Assembly: GCF_024320865.1 (NCBI RefSeq)
Contig: NZ_JANDBD010000006.1
Coordinates: forward strand, 342,160-406,159
Origin: Mycolicibacterium arenosum
GTDB taxonomy: Bacteria; Actinomycetota; Actinomycetes; Mycobacteriales; Mycobacteriaceae
Direction: 5' to 3'
Length of the DNA: 64,000 bases
Below are positions 8,126-15,871 of this stretch, piece after piece. The notes under the pieces were generated by a model, which was given only the letters and a program-made list of their open reading frames with translations, was not told where the DNA came from and made no database searches. The position numbers and the translations under genes are program-made. The stretch's first letter is position 1. Each line of letters begins with the position of its first letter.

Positions 8126-9625
8126 ATGTCGACACTCGGTGATCTCCTCGCCGAGCACACCGAGCTGCCCGGCAACGCCGTCGATCACCTGCATGCGGTG
8201 GTGGGTGAGTGGCAGCTGCTGGCCGACCTGTCCTTCGCCGACTACCTGATGTGGGTGCGCCGAGACGAGGGCGCGCTGGTGTGCGTGGCGCAGGTGCGTC
8301 CGAACACCGCGCCGACCGTGCTGCTCGCCGACGCCGTCGGCACCCTCAACGCCGCCGACGTCATGCCCGTCGTCACCGCGGCGTTCGAGTCGGGACACAT
8401 CGGCAGGGAGAGCGACGTGGAACGCCCGGTGTCGCACGACGGCAGCTGGCTCAACGTCGAAGCGGTGCCCGTGCGCTACGGCAATCGCGTCGTCGCGGTG
8501 TTGACCCACCAGACCGCGCTCGCCGACCGGCGCAAGGCCAGCCCGCTGGAGCGCGCCTATCTGGACTGTGCGCGCAACCTGCTGCACATGCTGTCCGAGG
8601 GCACGTTCCCGAACGTCGGCGATCTTGCGATGTCGCGCTCGAGCCCGCGCGTCGGTGACGGGTTCATTCGGCTCGACGTCGAGGGTGCCGTCGTCTTCGC
8701 CAGCCCCAACGCCATCTCGGCGTACCACCGGATGGGCCTCAACGTCGAACTCGAGGGCCACAACCTGGTGGCCGTCACCCGGCCGCTGATCTCCGATCCG
8801 TTCGAGGCGCAGGAGCTCGCCAACCATGTTCGGGACTCGCTGGCCGGCGGCTCCAGCATGCGCATGGAGGTCGACGCCGGGGGAGCGGCGGTGCTGCTGC
8901 GCACGCTGCCGCTGGTGGTGCACGGGGCCGCTGCGGGTGCCGCGGTGCTGATCCGCGACGTCACCGAGGTCAAGCGACGCGATCGAGCGCTGCTGTCCAA
9001 GGATGCGACGATCCGAGAGATCCACCACCGGGTGAAGAACAACCTGCAGACCGTCGCCGCACTGTTGCGGTTGCAGGCCCGCCGTACCAACAACGCCGAG
9101 GGGCGGGAGGCGCTCATCGAGTCGGTGCGCCGGGTGTCGTCGATCGCGCTGGTCCACGACGCGCTGTCGATGTCGGTCGACGAGGAGGTGAACCTCGACG
9201 AGGTGGTCGACCGGATCGTGCCGATCATGAACGACGTCGCCTCGGTGGACACGCCCATCCGCATCGTCCGCGAGGGTGACCTGGGGGTCCTCGACGCCGA
9301 CCGCGCGACCGCTCTCATCATGGTGGTGACCGAACTCGTACAGAACGCCCTCGAACACGCCTACGACGCGACCACCGCCACGGGCTGCGTGACGATCAGG
9401 TCCGAGCGGTCCGCGCGCTGGCTCGACGTCGTGGTGCACGACGACGGCAAGGGTCTGCCCGCGGATTTCAGCCTGGAGAAGTCGGACCGCCTGGGCCTGC
9501 AGATCGTGCGCACTCTGGTGGCGGCCGAACTCGACGGCTCGCTGGGAATGCACGACGTACCGGGCGGCGGCACGGACGTGGTGTTGCGCGTTCCGCTGGG
9601 GCGTAAAGCCCGACTGCCGCAATAG
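8126..9625 (+). CDS. pdtaS: Sensor histidine kinase PdtaS
   Basis: Soluble kinase of the PdtaS/PdtaR system, whose response regulator is an ANTAR RNA-binding protein encoded elsewhere. 499 aa. An N-terminal GAF-like region (about 1-150) and a PAS-like region (about 180-285) have no membrane segments. Then comes an HisKA_2 dimerisation block with the phospho-acceptor at about His300 in IREIHHRVKNNLQTV, followed by the ATPase N-box ELVQNALEHAYD and G-box DDGKGLP. ATG start at 8126. Convergent with whiB1, separated by a terminator. Homologues respond to Cu/NO and shape translation under stress. Confidence 0.94.
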   Translation: MSTLGDLLAEHTELPGNAVDHLHAVVGEWQLLADLSFADYLMWVRRDEGALVCVAQVRPNTAPTVLLADAVGTLNAADVMPVVTAAFESGHIGRESDVERPVSHDGSWLNVEAVPVRYGNRVVAVLTHQTALADRRKASPLERAYLDCARNLLHMLSEGTFPNVGDLAMSRSSPRVGDGFIRLDVEGAVVFASPNAISAYHRMGLNVELEGHNLVAVTRPLISDPFEAQELANHVRDSLAGGSSMRMEVDAGGAAVLLRTLPLVVHGAAAGAAVLIRDVTEVKRRDRALLSKDATIREIHHRVKNNLQTVAALLRLQARRTNNAEGREALIESVRRVSSIALVHDALSMSVDEEVNLDEVVDRIVPIMNDVASVDTPIRIVREGDLGVLDADRATALIMVVTELVQNALEHAYDATTATGCVTIRSERSARWLDVVVHDDGKGLPADFSLEKSDRLGLQIVRTLVAAELDGSLGMHDVPGGGTDVVLRVPLGRKARLPQ

Positions 9626-9647
9626 CTCACGCGTGACTAAGCGCACA

Positions 9648-9679
9648 AAAATCGACGGCCCCGGAATTCTCCGGGGCCG
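9648..9679 (-). terminator. whiB1 intrinsic terminator
   Basis: Ten-bp perfect stem (9656-9665 with 9670-9679, ATTC loop). On the minus strand it is followed by CGATTTTTG, a T-run typical of intrinsic terminators. It separates pdtaS from whiB1. Confidence 0.8.
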
Positions 9680-9703
9680 CCGATCGGTGAAATTCTGTGC
9701 GTA

Positions 9704-9958
9704 CTAGACGCCGGTGCGTGCCTTGGTGCGCGCATTGCGGCGCTTGAGTGCGCGACGCTCGTCTTCGCTCATCCCGCCCCAGACGCCGGCGTCCTGGCCG
9801 GAGTCGAGTGCCCAGCTCAGGCACTCCGTGGTCACCGGGCAGCGATTGCAGACCAGCTTCGCGTCGGCGATCTGGGCGAGTGCCGGACCGCTGTTTCCCA
9901 CGGGGAAGAACAGTTCCGGATCCTCGTCACGACAGATCGCCTTGTGGCGCCAATCCAT
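9704..9958 (-). CDS. whiB1: WhiB1, NO-responsive [4Fe-4S] transcription factor
   Basis: Essential Wbl protein of 84 aa that binds the sigma-A C-terminal domain. The cluster ligands are Cys9, Cys37, Cys40 and Cys46. The turn motif is GVWGG and the basic tail is RRALKRRNARTKAR. ATG at 9958. Nitric oxide attacks the cluster and switches the protein to DNA binding in family members. The 277-bp upstream region holds a TTGACA box and a CRP-like site, consistent with the known cAMP-CRP control of whiB1. Confidence 0.97.
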   Translation of the reverse strand: MDWRHKAICRDEDPELFFPVGNSGPALAQIADAKLVCNRCPVTTECLSWALDSGQDAGVWGGMSEDERRALKRRNARTKARTGV

Positions 9959-10052
9959 AGTTCACAACTCCTCACTGTGTGCACAGCAAAGTGCACGAGC
10001 TTTTCTTCGGCTGTTAACGCGTGCACACGAATGTTTCTGCACTGTTGCATCC

Positions 10053-10113
10053 GATGCTTCCACAGGCTGAACAAATGTCAATAGCGGCGCGTTCACATGT
10101 GTGCAATCCCACT
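10053..10113 (-). promoter_or_regulatory. Candidate whiB1 promoter with CRP-like site
   Basis: Minus strand: TTGACA at 10081-10076, and a CRP-type half-palindrome AGTGGGATTGCACACA at 10113-10098. If the -10 lies at about 10058-10053 the start would be near 10047, placing the CRP-like site about 59 bp upstream. That spacing is reported for CRP activation of whiB1. The -10 itself is poor (AGCATC). Within the leader, GTGCAC recurs at 9979, 9991 and 10021. Confidence 0.45.
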
Positions 10114-10235
10114 GTGCCCTCTTGTTGGACCCGGGTACCCGGGCCCCTCAATCGGTTGTACTACACTGAATCCACTTACGCCCTAAATCCATCGTAGTGA
10201 TAGCGAAATCACAGGTGGGGGGCAGTTTGCGGAGG

Positions 10236-11189
10236 CTACGCCGGTGGTGCCACCACGCCCAGCGCGTCCGGCACCGCGGTGAAGGTCACACTTTCGCGCA
10301 GCCCGACGTAGTCCCCGTCGATCTGGCAGGCGACGGGCGTGTCGCTCGTCACGCGCAGCCAGGGCAGGTCGTCGGCGCGAATCAGGTGCCGCGCCTCGGT
10401 GGGCCCCTTCCTGGACCACATCTGTCGCACCAGCCCCAGATTCGCCCACACGTTCATGCTGGTGGTCGCGAAAACCCCGATGCCGGTTTCGAAGGTCGTG
10501 GTGGGGTTGGTCCAGATGGGCCTGGTGTTGGCGTACGTCCACGGGCTGGAATTCGACACGAACGCGAAGTGCACCCCGGCGACCGGCTCCCGGTCCGGCA
10601 GGTGCAGCGTCAGGGTCGGCGCCTTGCGGGCGCTGGCCAGCACCTCGCGGATGGCCACCCGGATATAGCGCCCCGCGGTGACCTTGCGTCCCTTCGCGCG
10701 CTGCGCCTCGACGGCGGCCACCACGTCGCCGTCCACCCCCAGGCCCGCGGTGAAGACGCACCAGCGCTCGCCGCAGTCCATCAAACCGATTCTGCGCCAG
10801 GGCGTTCCGGCTCGATACGCGCCCAGCAGATCGACGAGCTGGTTGGTCGCCTCGATCGGATCGGGGCTGATGCCCAGCGCTCGTGCGAAGACGTTGGCGG
10901 AGCCGCCGGGCACGATGCCCACCGCAGGAGCCGGGCCCGCGGGTACCCCGGAGCCGCAGTCACCCAGGATCCCGTTCACGACCTCGTTCACCGTGCCGTC
11001 GCCGCCGTGGACGATGACGACGTCGATACCGTCGCGCGTCGCGTCCCGACCGATCTCGATGGCGTGGCCGCGGTGATCGGTGTGCACCACCGACAGTTCG
11101 ACGCGGCTCTCCAGCGCGTGGGCCAGCAGATCGCGGCCGGCAGGGGTGGTGGACGTCGCATTGGGGTTGACGATCAGCACGGCGCGCAC
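10236..11189 (-). CDS. Diacylglycerol kinase-family lipid kinase
   Basis: 317 aa with the DAGK catalytic domain: VNPNATSTT at the N-terminus, the glycine-rich nucleotide loop GGDGT at 62-66, and VPGGSANVFARAL. The C-terminal beta-sandwich contains DGDYVG. GTG start at 11189. It likely phosphorylates a lipid or sphingoid-like alcohol at the inner membrane face. Matches the Rv3218 position directly upstream of whiB1 on the same strand, 277 bp away, so it is probably a separate transcript. Confidence 0.88.
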   Translation of the reverse strand: MRAVLIVNPNATSTTPAGRDLLAHALESRVELSVVHTDHRGHAIEIGRDATRDGIDVVIVHGGDGTVNEVVNGILGDCGSGVPAGPAPAVGIVPGGSANVFARALGISPDPIEATNQLVDLLGAYRAGTPWRRIGLMDCGERWCVFTAGLGVDGDVVAAVEAQRAKGRKVTAGRYIRVAIREVLASARKAPTLTLHLPDREPVAGVHFAFVSNSSPWTYANTRPIWTNPTTTFETGIGVFATTSMNVWANLGLVRQMWSRKGPTEARHLIRADDLPWLRVTSDTPVACQIDGDYVGLRESVTFTAVPDALGVVAPPA

Positions 11190-11237
11190 GGGATGCCAGC
11201 CTAAAGCGTGTCGCCGGCACCGCTACGCTCGGTTCCC

Positions 11238-11669
11238 GTGATCGTTCCCTCTCCGGCCGCCGTGCGACAGGCGGGTGTGGTCGTCGCGAGTGAGGGCGCC
11301 GCGCTGCTGGTCGTGGCCGTCGTGCTCGTCGTACGCCACCTCTTCGGGACCACGGACCCGGTGTGGCTCAGCGGCTACGGAACGGCGGCGTGGTTCGTGA
11401 TCATGGGCTCGGCCGTGCTGGCCGCGGGCTGGGCGCTGTGGACCGGCCGCCGCTGGGGCCGCGGGATCGCGGTATTCGCGAACCTGCTGCTGCTACCGGT
11501 CGCGTATTACATGACCATCGGGTCCGGGCAGTGGGGCTACGGGGTGCCCGTCGCGGTGGTCGCGGTCATCGCGCTGGCGCTGCTGTTCAGTCGGTCGACG
11601 CTCGAGTGGGTGGCTCAGTACGGGGTGGACGACGCGAGTTCCGACAACTCCGGTCCGGACACCCGGTAG
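11238..11669 (+). CDS. Four-helix integral membrane protein (Rv3217c homologue)
   Basis: 143 aa with about four hydrophobic segments (GAALLVVAVVLVVRHLF, AAWFVIMGSAVLAAGWALW, IAVFANLLLLPVAYYM, PVAVVAVIALALLF). A short acidic tail follows. I prefer the GTG at 11238 over upstream GTG codons because it gives the same length as the M. tuberculosis protein. Function unknown. Its 3' end overlaps the convergent acetyltransferase by 55 bp, an unusually long tail-to-tail overlap. Confidence 0.83.
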   Translation: MIVPSPAAVRQAGVVVASEGAALLVVAVVLVVRHLFGTTDPVWLSGYGTAAWFVIMGSAVLAAGWALWTGRRWGRGIAVFANLLLLPVAYYMTIGSGQWGYGVPVAVVAVIALALLFSRSTLEWVAQYGVDDASSDNSGPDTR

Positions 11670-12103
11670 GTGATCCACTCGCTCTGCGGCTTGCCCCCGA
11701 CGGCGTCGTAGAGCGCGATCGCGTTCGAGTTCCAGTCCAGTACCGCCCACTGCAGTCGCGTGTAGCCCGCGTCGACGCACTCGCGCGCCAGCGTGGCGAG
11801 CAGGGCCCTGGCCAGCCCCAGCCTGCGGAAGTCCGGGCGCACGAACAGGTCCTCGAGGTAGATGCCCGCGACGCCGTCCCACGTCGAGAACGTGCGGTAC
11901 CAGAGCGCGCAGGCGGCGGGCGCGCCGTCGACTTCGGCGATGTGAGCCCACGCGGTCGGCGGGGTTGCGAAAAGCGCTGCGGTGAGCTGCGCTTCGGTGA
12001 CCGTGCACTCCTCGGCGGCGTTCTCGAAGTCGGCCAGTTCGCGGATCATGTCGACCAGGTCGGCCTCGTCACCCGGACGGACCGGCCTTATGGTGACGGT
12101 CAC
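11615..12103 (-). CDS. GNAT-family N-acetyltransferase
   Basis: 162 aa. The acetyl-CoA loop is RRLGLARALLATLA (Q/RxxGxG/A type), preceded by the beta4 strand GIYLEDLFVRPDFR, with the C-terminal NSNAIALYDAVGG. This arrangement resembles diamine acetyltransferase-like members. GTG start at 12103 overlaps the entC stop (GTGA), so it is coupled to entC in a gpm2-entC-GNAT operon. Substrate unknown. Confidence 0.88.
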   Translation of the reverse strand: MTVTIRPVRPGDEADLVDMIRELADFENAAEECTVTEAQLTAALFATPPTAWAHIAEVDGAPAACALWYRTFSTWDGVAGIYLEDLFVRPDFRRLGLARALLATLARECVDAGYTRLQWAVLDWNSNAIALYDAVGGKPQSEWITYRVSGPELSELASSTPY

Positions 12104-13191
12104 TGCACCTCCAGCGCGTTCAGAATGGCCCGGAACTTCGTGGTGGTCTCGGCCACCTCGTCGTCCGGGTCGGATTCGGCGACGATACCGCCGCCCGCCC
12201 GCGCGACGGCCGAGCCCCGGTCCGCTGCCAGCACGGCGCACCGGATCGACACCACCCAGGTGCCGTCGCCCGCGGCGTCGCACCAGCCGATCGCGCCCGC
12301 GTAGAAGCCGCGATCGCCACCCTCGAGCGCGGCGATGAGTTCGGTGGCCGCGCGTTTCGGCACCCCGCCGACGGCCGGGGTGGGGTGCAGCGCAACCGCG
12401 AGATCGAGTGCGGTGGTTGAGGATTCGCGAACCCGTCCGCTGATGGGCGTGCTCAGATGCCACACCGTCGCCGTACTGCTGAGCTCGGGCTGCGGTGCGA
12501 TCACCACGTCGGTGCACAGCAGTTCGAGTGCCGTTCGCATCTCGTCGACGACCAGTTGGTGCTCGTGCAGGTTCTTGGCCGACGCGGCCAGTGCGGCCCC
12601 GTTGGCGCGGTCTGAGTCGGGGTCGGCGGCGCGGGGCGCCGACCCTGCGAACGGACGGCAGGTGACGACGTCGCCTCGCCGCGCCACCAGCAATTCGGGG
12701 CTGGCACCCACCAGCGCCGTGCCGGTGTGCTCGCCGCCCGCCGGGCTCAGATCGGCGAAATACGTACTGGCGTGGGCATCTTCGGCCAACCGGGCGATGA
12801 CACCGGCGACGTCGATGGGACCGTCGCCGAGCAGTCGCAGTGCGCGGGCGAGCACCACCTTGTGCAATCCGGTCGCGGGATCGTTGAGTGCCCGCACCGC
12901 CGTCGCGACGCGGTCCCGGTGCTCGTCCGGCGTTGGCGACATCCCGGCGATTCGGACGGTGGGCTGCGGCCGCCGGGTCTCCTCGGGCAGCGCGTCGGTG
13001 AACCGCACGGTGTCGGGTCGGAACAGGGCGGTCGGTGCCGCGACGTCGAAAGGCAACGCGCCCAGGATGATCGGGGTCTCGCCGGCGCTCAGGGCGGCGC
13101 GCGCGTCTTCGAGGCCGGGGTAGGCGGTGTGCACGCCTTCGGCGATGACGACGCCGTCGGGGCCGGTGAGCAGGAACGACGGCTCCGACAT
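12100..13191 (-). CDS. entC: Isochorismate synthase
   Basis: Converts chorismate to isochorismate for menaquinone or siderophore precursors. 363 aa, a single chorismate-binding domain. Seen: KVVLARAL, the FAGSAPR(A) segment, KNLHEHQLVVDEM, HLSTPISGRV, LHPTPAVGGVPK and the C-terminal GWCDAAGDGTWVVSIR and GGGIVAESDPDDE, which hold the Mg and chorismate ligands. The ATG overlaps the gpm2 stop by one base (TGATG). In M. tuberculosis the dedicated salicylate synthase is MbtI, so this gene may serve menaquinone synthesis. Confidence 0.92.
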   Translation of the reverse strand: MSEPSFLLTGPDGVVIAEGVHTAYPGLEDARAALSAGETPIILGALPFDVAAPTALFRPDTVRFTDALPEETRRPQPTVRIAGMSPTPDEHRDRVATAVRALNDPATGLHKVVLARALRLLGDGPIDVAGVIARLAEDAHASTYFADLSPAGGEHTGTALVGASPELLVARRGDVVTCRPFAGSAPRAADPDSDRANGAALAASAKNLHEHQLVVDEMRTALELLCTDVVIAPQPELSSTATVWHLSTPISGRVRESSTTALDLAVALHPTPAVGGVPKRAATELIAALEGGDRGFYAGAIGWCDAAGDGTWVVSIRCAVLAADRGSAVARAGGGIVAESDPDDEVAETTTKFRAILNALEVQ

Positions 13192-13802
13192 CACCGGGGC
13201 AGGCACGGGTTCACGTGCCCGGACAGGCCGAGCGCGGTGATCTGGCGGACACCGTGCTCGAACCCGCAGACGCCGATCGACGCCGCAGCCATCGAGAATC
13301 GGATGCCCTCGTACAGCGGCTGCTCGATCCACCGCGTCAACACGGACCGGGAGAAGTGGCCGTGTCCGACGAACACCACGTCGCGGGACTCCATGTGGGC
13401 CAACGCCAAGGCGATCGCCTCGTCGGCCCGCGCGCTGACCTGGGCCACCGCCTCACCGCCGGGGCAGCCGTGGGTCCAGACCAGCCAGTCGGGCACGGCC
13501 TTGCGAATGTCGTCGGTGGTCGTGCCCTCGTAGTCGCCGTAATCCCACTCGGCCAGCAGCGGGGACACCTCGTCGACCGTGAGACCCGCCAGTTCGGCGG
13601 TGATCAGGGCGCGGCGCCGCGGGCTGCTGACCACCAGCGGATTGCGCGGCTGCAGGTCCGCGATCGCCTCCGCGGCCAGCGTGGCCTGCTCGCGGCCCTC
13701 ATCGGTGAGGTCGAGCTCCGTGCGACTGGTGTGCTGGCCGGACTTCGACCATTCGGTCTCGCCGTGTCGAAGCAGCAGCAGCCGGTGCTTCTGGATACTC
13801 AC
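13191..13802 (-). CDS. gpm2: Histidine acid phosphatase / phosphoglycerate-mutase-like protein
   Basis: 203 aa from the GTG at 13802, exactly the length of Rv3214. The RHG motif is LLLLRHGETEW with the nucleophilic His; the second catalytic His is in VFVGHGHFSR. The M. tuberculosis protein is a broad-specificity acid phosphatase rather than a true mutase. First gene of a tightly coupled unit with entC and the GNAT gene. Divergent from the ParA-like gene with 59 bp between. Confidence 0.9.
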   Translation of the reverse strand: MSIQKHRLLLLRHGETEWSKSGQHTSRTELDLTDEGREQATLAAEAIADLQPRNPLVVSSPRRRALITAELAGLTVDEVSPLLAEWDYGDYEGTTTDDIRKAVPDWLVWTHGCPGGEAVAQVSARADEAIALALAHMESRDVVFVGHGHFSRSVLTRWIEQPLYEGIRFSMAAASIGVCGFEHGVRQITALGLSGHVNPCLPR

Positions 13803-13861
13803 CTCCGCGATTCTGCCCCACCATCCCCGGTGCACGACTCCGGACGTGCCAGGATGAACGC

Positions 13862-14656
13862 GTGACTCGGGTACTTGCGGTCGCCAACCAAAAAGGTGGG
13901 GTCGCCAAGACGACGACCGTGGCCTCGGTGGGTGCGGCCATGGCGGAGAACGGCATGCGGGTACTGCTCGTCGACCTCGATCCTCAGGGGTCGTTGACGT
14001 TCTCGTTGGGCCACGACCCCGACAAGCTGCCGGTGTCGATCCACGAGGTGCTGCTCGGCGACGTCGAACCGGACGCCGCGCTGGTGACCACCCCCGAAGG
14101 CATGACGCTGCTGCCCGCCAACATCGACCTCGCGGGCGCCGAGGCGATGCTGCTGATGCGCGCCGGTCGCGAGTACGCGCTGAAACGGGCGCTGGCCAAG
14201 GTGTCGGACGGCTTCGACGTGGTGATCATCGACTGCCCGCCGTCGCTGGGCGTGCTGACGCTCAACGGGTTGACCGCCGCGGACGAGGTCGTCGTGCCGC
14301 TGCAGTGCGAGACGCTCGCGCACCGCGGTGTCGGGCAGTTTCTGCGCACGGTCACCGACGTGCAGCAGATCACGAACTCCGATCTGGTGCTGCTGGGCAC
14401 GCTCCCGACGCTCTACGACTCGCGGACCACGCACAGCAGGGACGTGATCTTCGACGTGGCCGATCGTTACGGGCTGGCCGTGCTCGCGCCGCCGATCCCG
14501 CGCACGGTGCGGTTCGCCGAGGCCAGCGCGTCCGGTTCCTCCGTGCTGGCGGGCCGGAAGAACAAGGGCGCCCTCGCGTATCGCGAGTTCGCGAAGGCGC
14601 TTCTCAAGCACTGGAAGACGGGTAAGGACCTGCCGACCTTCACGCCGGAGGTCTAG
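13862..14656 (+). CDS. ParA/Soj-like ATPase (orphan)
   Basis: 264 aa with the deviant Walker A KGGVAKTT at 11-18, DLDPQGSLTFSLG (switch I), and IIDCPPSLGVLTLNGLTAAD (switch II). GTG start at 13862. No ParB gene or parS-like cluster is adjacent, and the chromosomal parAB lies near the origin in mycobacteria, so this is a second ParA (Rv3213c position). It may position some other cargo. Its TAG overlaps the stop of the convergent gene by 3 bp. Confidence 0.9.
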   Translation: MTRVLAVANQKGGVAKTTTVASVGAAMAENGMRVLLVDLDPQGSLTFSLGHDPDKLPVSIHEVLLGDVEPDAALVTTPEGMTLLPANIDLAGAEAMLLMRAGREYALKRALAKVSDGFDVVIIDCPPSLGVLTLNGLTAADEVVVPLQCETLAHRGVGQFLRTVTDVQQITNSDLVLLGTLPTLYDSRTTHSRDVIFDVADRYGLAVLAPPIPRTVRFAEASASGSSVLAGRKNKGALAYREFAKALLKHWKTGKDLPTFTPEV

Positions 14657-15864
14657 CCGAGGGCGACCAGGGTGTCGCCTCGCTGCTCGAGCACGGTGCT
14701 GCCCGCGATCGCGGGGACCACGGCCTCCTGCGACGGCGGTCGTGCGACGTCGATGTGCCGGTCCGGGGCGCCGCTTTCGGCGTCGAACACGTCGTAACCG
14801 GTGGTGACGGGCACCAGCAGCTTGCCCACCATGACGGTGGCGGGACCGACGGGGGCCTGCCCGCCGACGGGGCTGACGGTGTACTTGTACTTCAGCCCGT
14901 TGGTGTCGAACACCATGACGCTGTCGCCGGTCCACCACGTGACGACGTCGTCGTTCCCCGACGCAACGGCGTTGGGGGAGGGCGGTTTCGGGATCAGCGT
15001 GCTCGCGATCGTCTTCCCGTCCTCGTCGATGACGTTGACCGTCGGCTTGGGCGTCGGCACGTAGACCGCGGCGGTGGTGCCGGACACGGCTATCACCCGA
15101 GCGCTGTCGTCGTCCGGCACACCGGTGAGGGGCACCGACTTGGTCAGCGGCTCGTCCTCCTCCTTGTCGGCGCGCAGCAGCGTCAGCCGGGGCTCGGACG
15201 CCTGCGGGCACGACTCGATGACCGCCACCTGCGACCCGCTCCCGGCGGCCGACACCAGGCGGCAGATCGGCTGCGCGGGCACCTTCGGCTTGATCCGTGC
15301 GTCGAGAGCGCCCCAGCTGAGCATCCGCACCATGTCGGAGCGCCACTGCTCGAGACGGCTGTCGCCGTAGGACAGGACGGTCGTGCCGTCCGATGAGAGC
15401 CGGACCTCGGGATCGGAGTAGGAGGAGCGGGTCGCGCCCCGCTTGCCGTCCTTGCCGCTCAGCGTCGTGACCTGACCGCAGCCGCGATCGTCGGGGTAGA
15501 CGGCCACCGCGTCGTAGTAGACGTAGGTGACGCCGCACAGGTCCCTGTCGCGTGCGTAGCTCCACAGCACGTCGCCACTGGTGGCGTCGCGACCGTCGAC
15601 CTGTTTGCCGTCGCCGGTGACGATGCTGCCGCCCGCCACGACCGGCCGGTCGGTTTTCGGGCTGGGCGCGGACCACAGTTCCCGCAGCGTGGTGGGCACC
15701 TCACGGGCGACGCTCAGCCCCGGTACCGGTTCGGCCGCCGGGCGGCTGATCGTCGCCCTCGCGTCGCTGGTCCACCACAGCAGCGCGGCTGCCACGGCGA
15801 CCACGACGACGATGGCCAGTGCCGCGACCAGGTCTGCCCTGGTGCGGCGTTCCGGTGCGACCAT
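14653..15864 (-). CDS. Membrane-anchored PQQ-like beta-propeller protein (Rv3212 homologue)
   Basis: 403 aa. The cytoplasmic N-terminus MVAPERRTRADLV is followed by one transmembrane segment (LAIVVVVAVAAALLWW, about 14-32). An extracytoplasmic domain then has repeated blade-like strands (SGDVLWSYARD, QVTTLSGKDGKRG, DVVTWWTGDSVMVFD, YDVFDAESG). The ATG at 15864 was chosen because it opens just before the hydrophobic segment. It starts 7 bp after the rhlE stop, so the two are likely cotranscribed. Function unknown; cell-envelope assembly is only a guess. Confidence 0.82.
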   Translation of the reverse strand: MVAPERRTRADLVAALAIVVVVAVAAALLWWTSDARATISRPAAEPVPGLSVAREVPTTLRELWSAPSPKTDRPVVAGGSIVTGDGKQVDGRDATSGDVLWSYARDRDLCGVTYVYYDAVAVYPDDRGCGQVTTLSGKDGKRGATRSSYSDPEVRLSSDGTTVLSYGDSRLEQWRSDMVRMLSWGALDARIKPKVPAQPICRLVSAAGSGSQVAVIESCPQASEPRLTLLRADKEEDEPLTKSVPLTGVPDDDSARVIAVSGTTAAVYVPTPKPTVNVIDEDGKTIASTLIPKPPSPNAVASGNDDVVTWWTGDSVMVFDTNGLKYKYTVSPVGGQAPVGPATVMVGKLLVPVTTGYDVFDAESGAPDRHIDVARPPSQEAVVPAIAGSTVLEQRGDTLVALG

Positions 15865-15871
15865 CTGCTCG

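Noticed and set aside
10196..10213. AGTGATAGCGAAATCACA as a second CRP site
   Set aside because: The arms are eight bases apart instead of six in TGTGA-N6-TCACA, so it does not fit; it also lies about 100 bp further upstream.
13862..14656. ParA-like ATPase as a plasmid or origin partition system
   Set aside because: No parB or parS cluster nearby and conserved as a lone gene at this place in M. tuberculosis.
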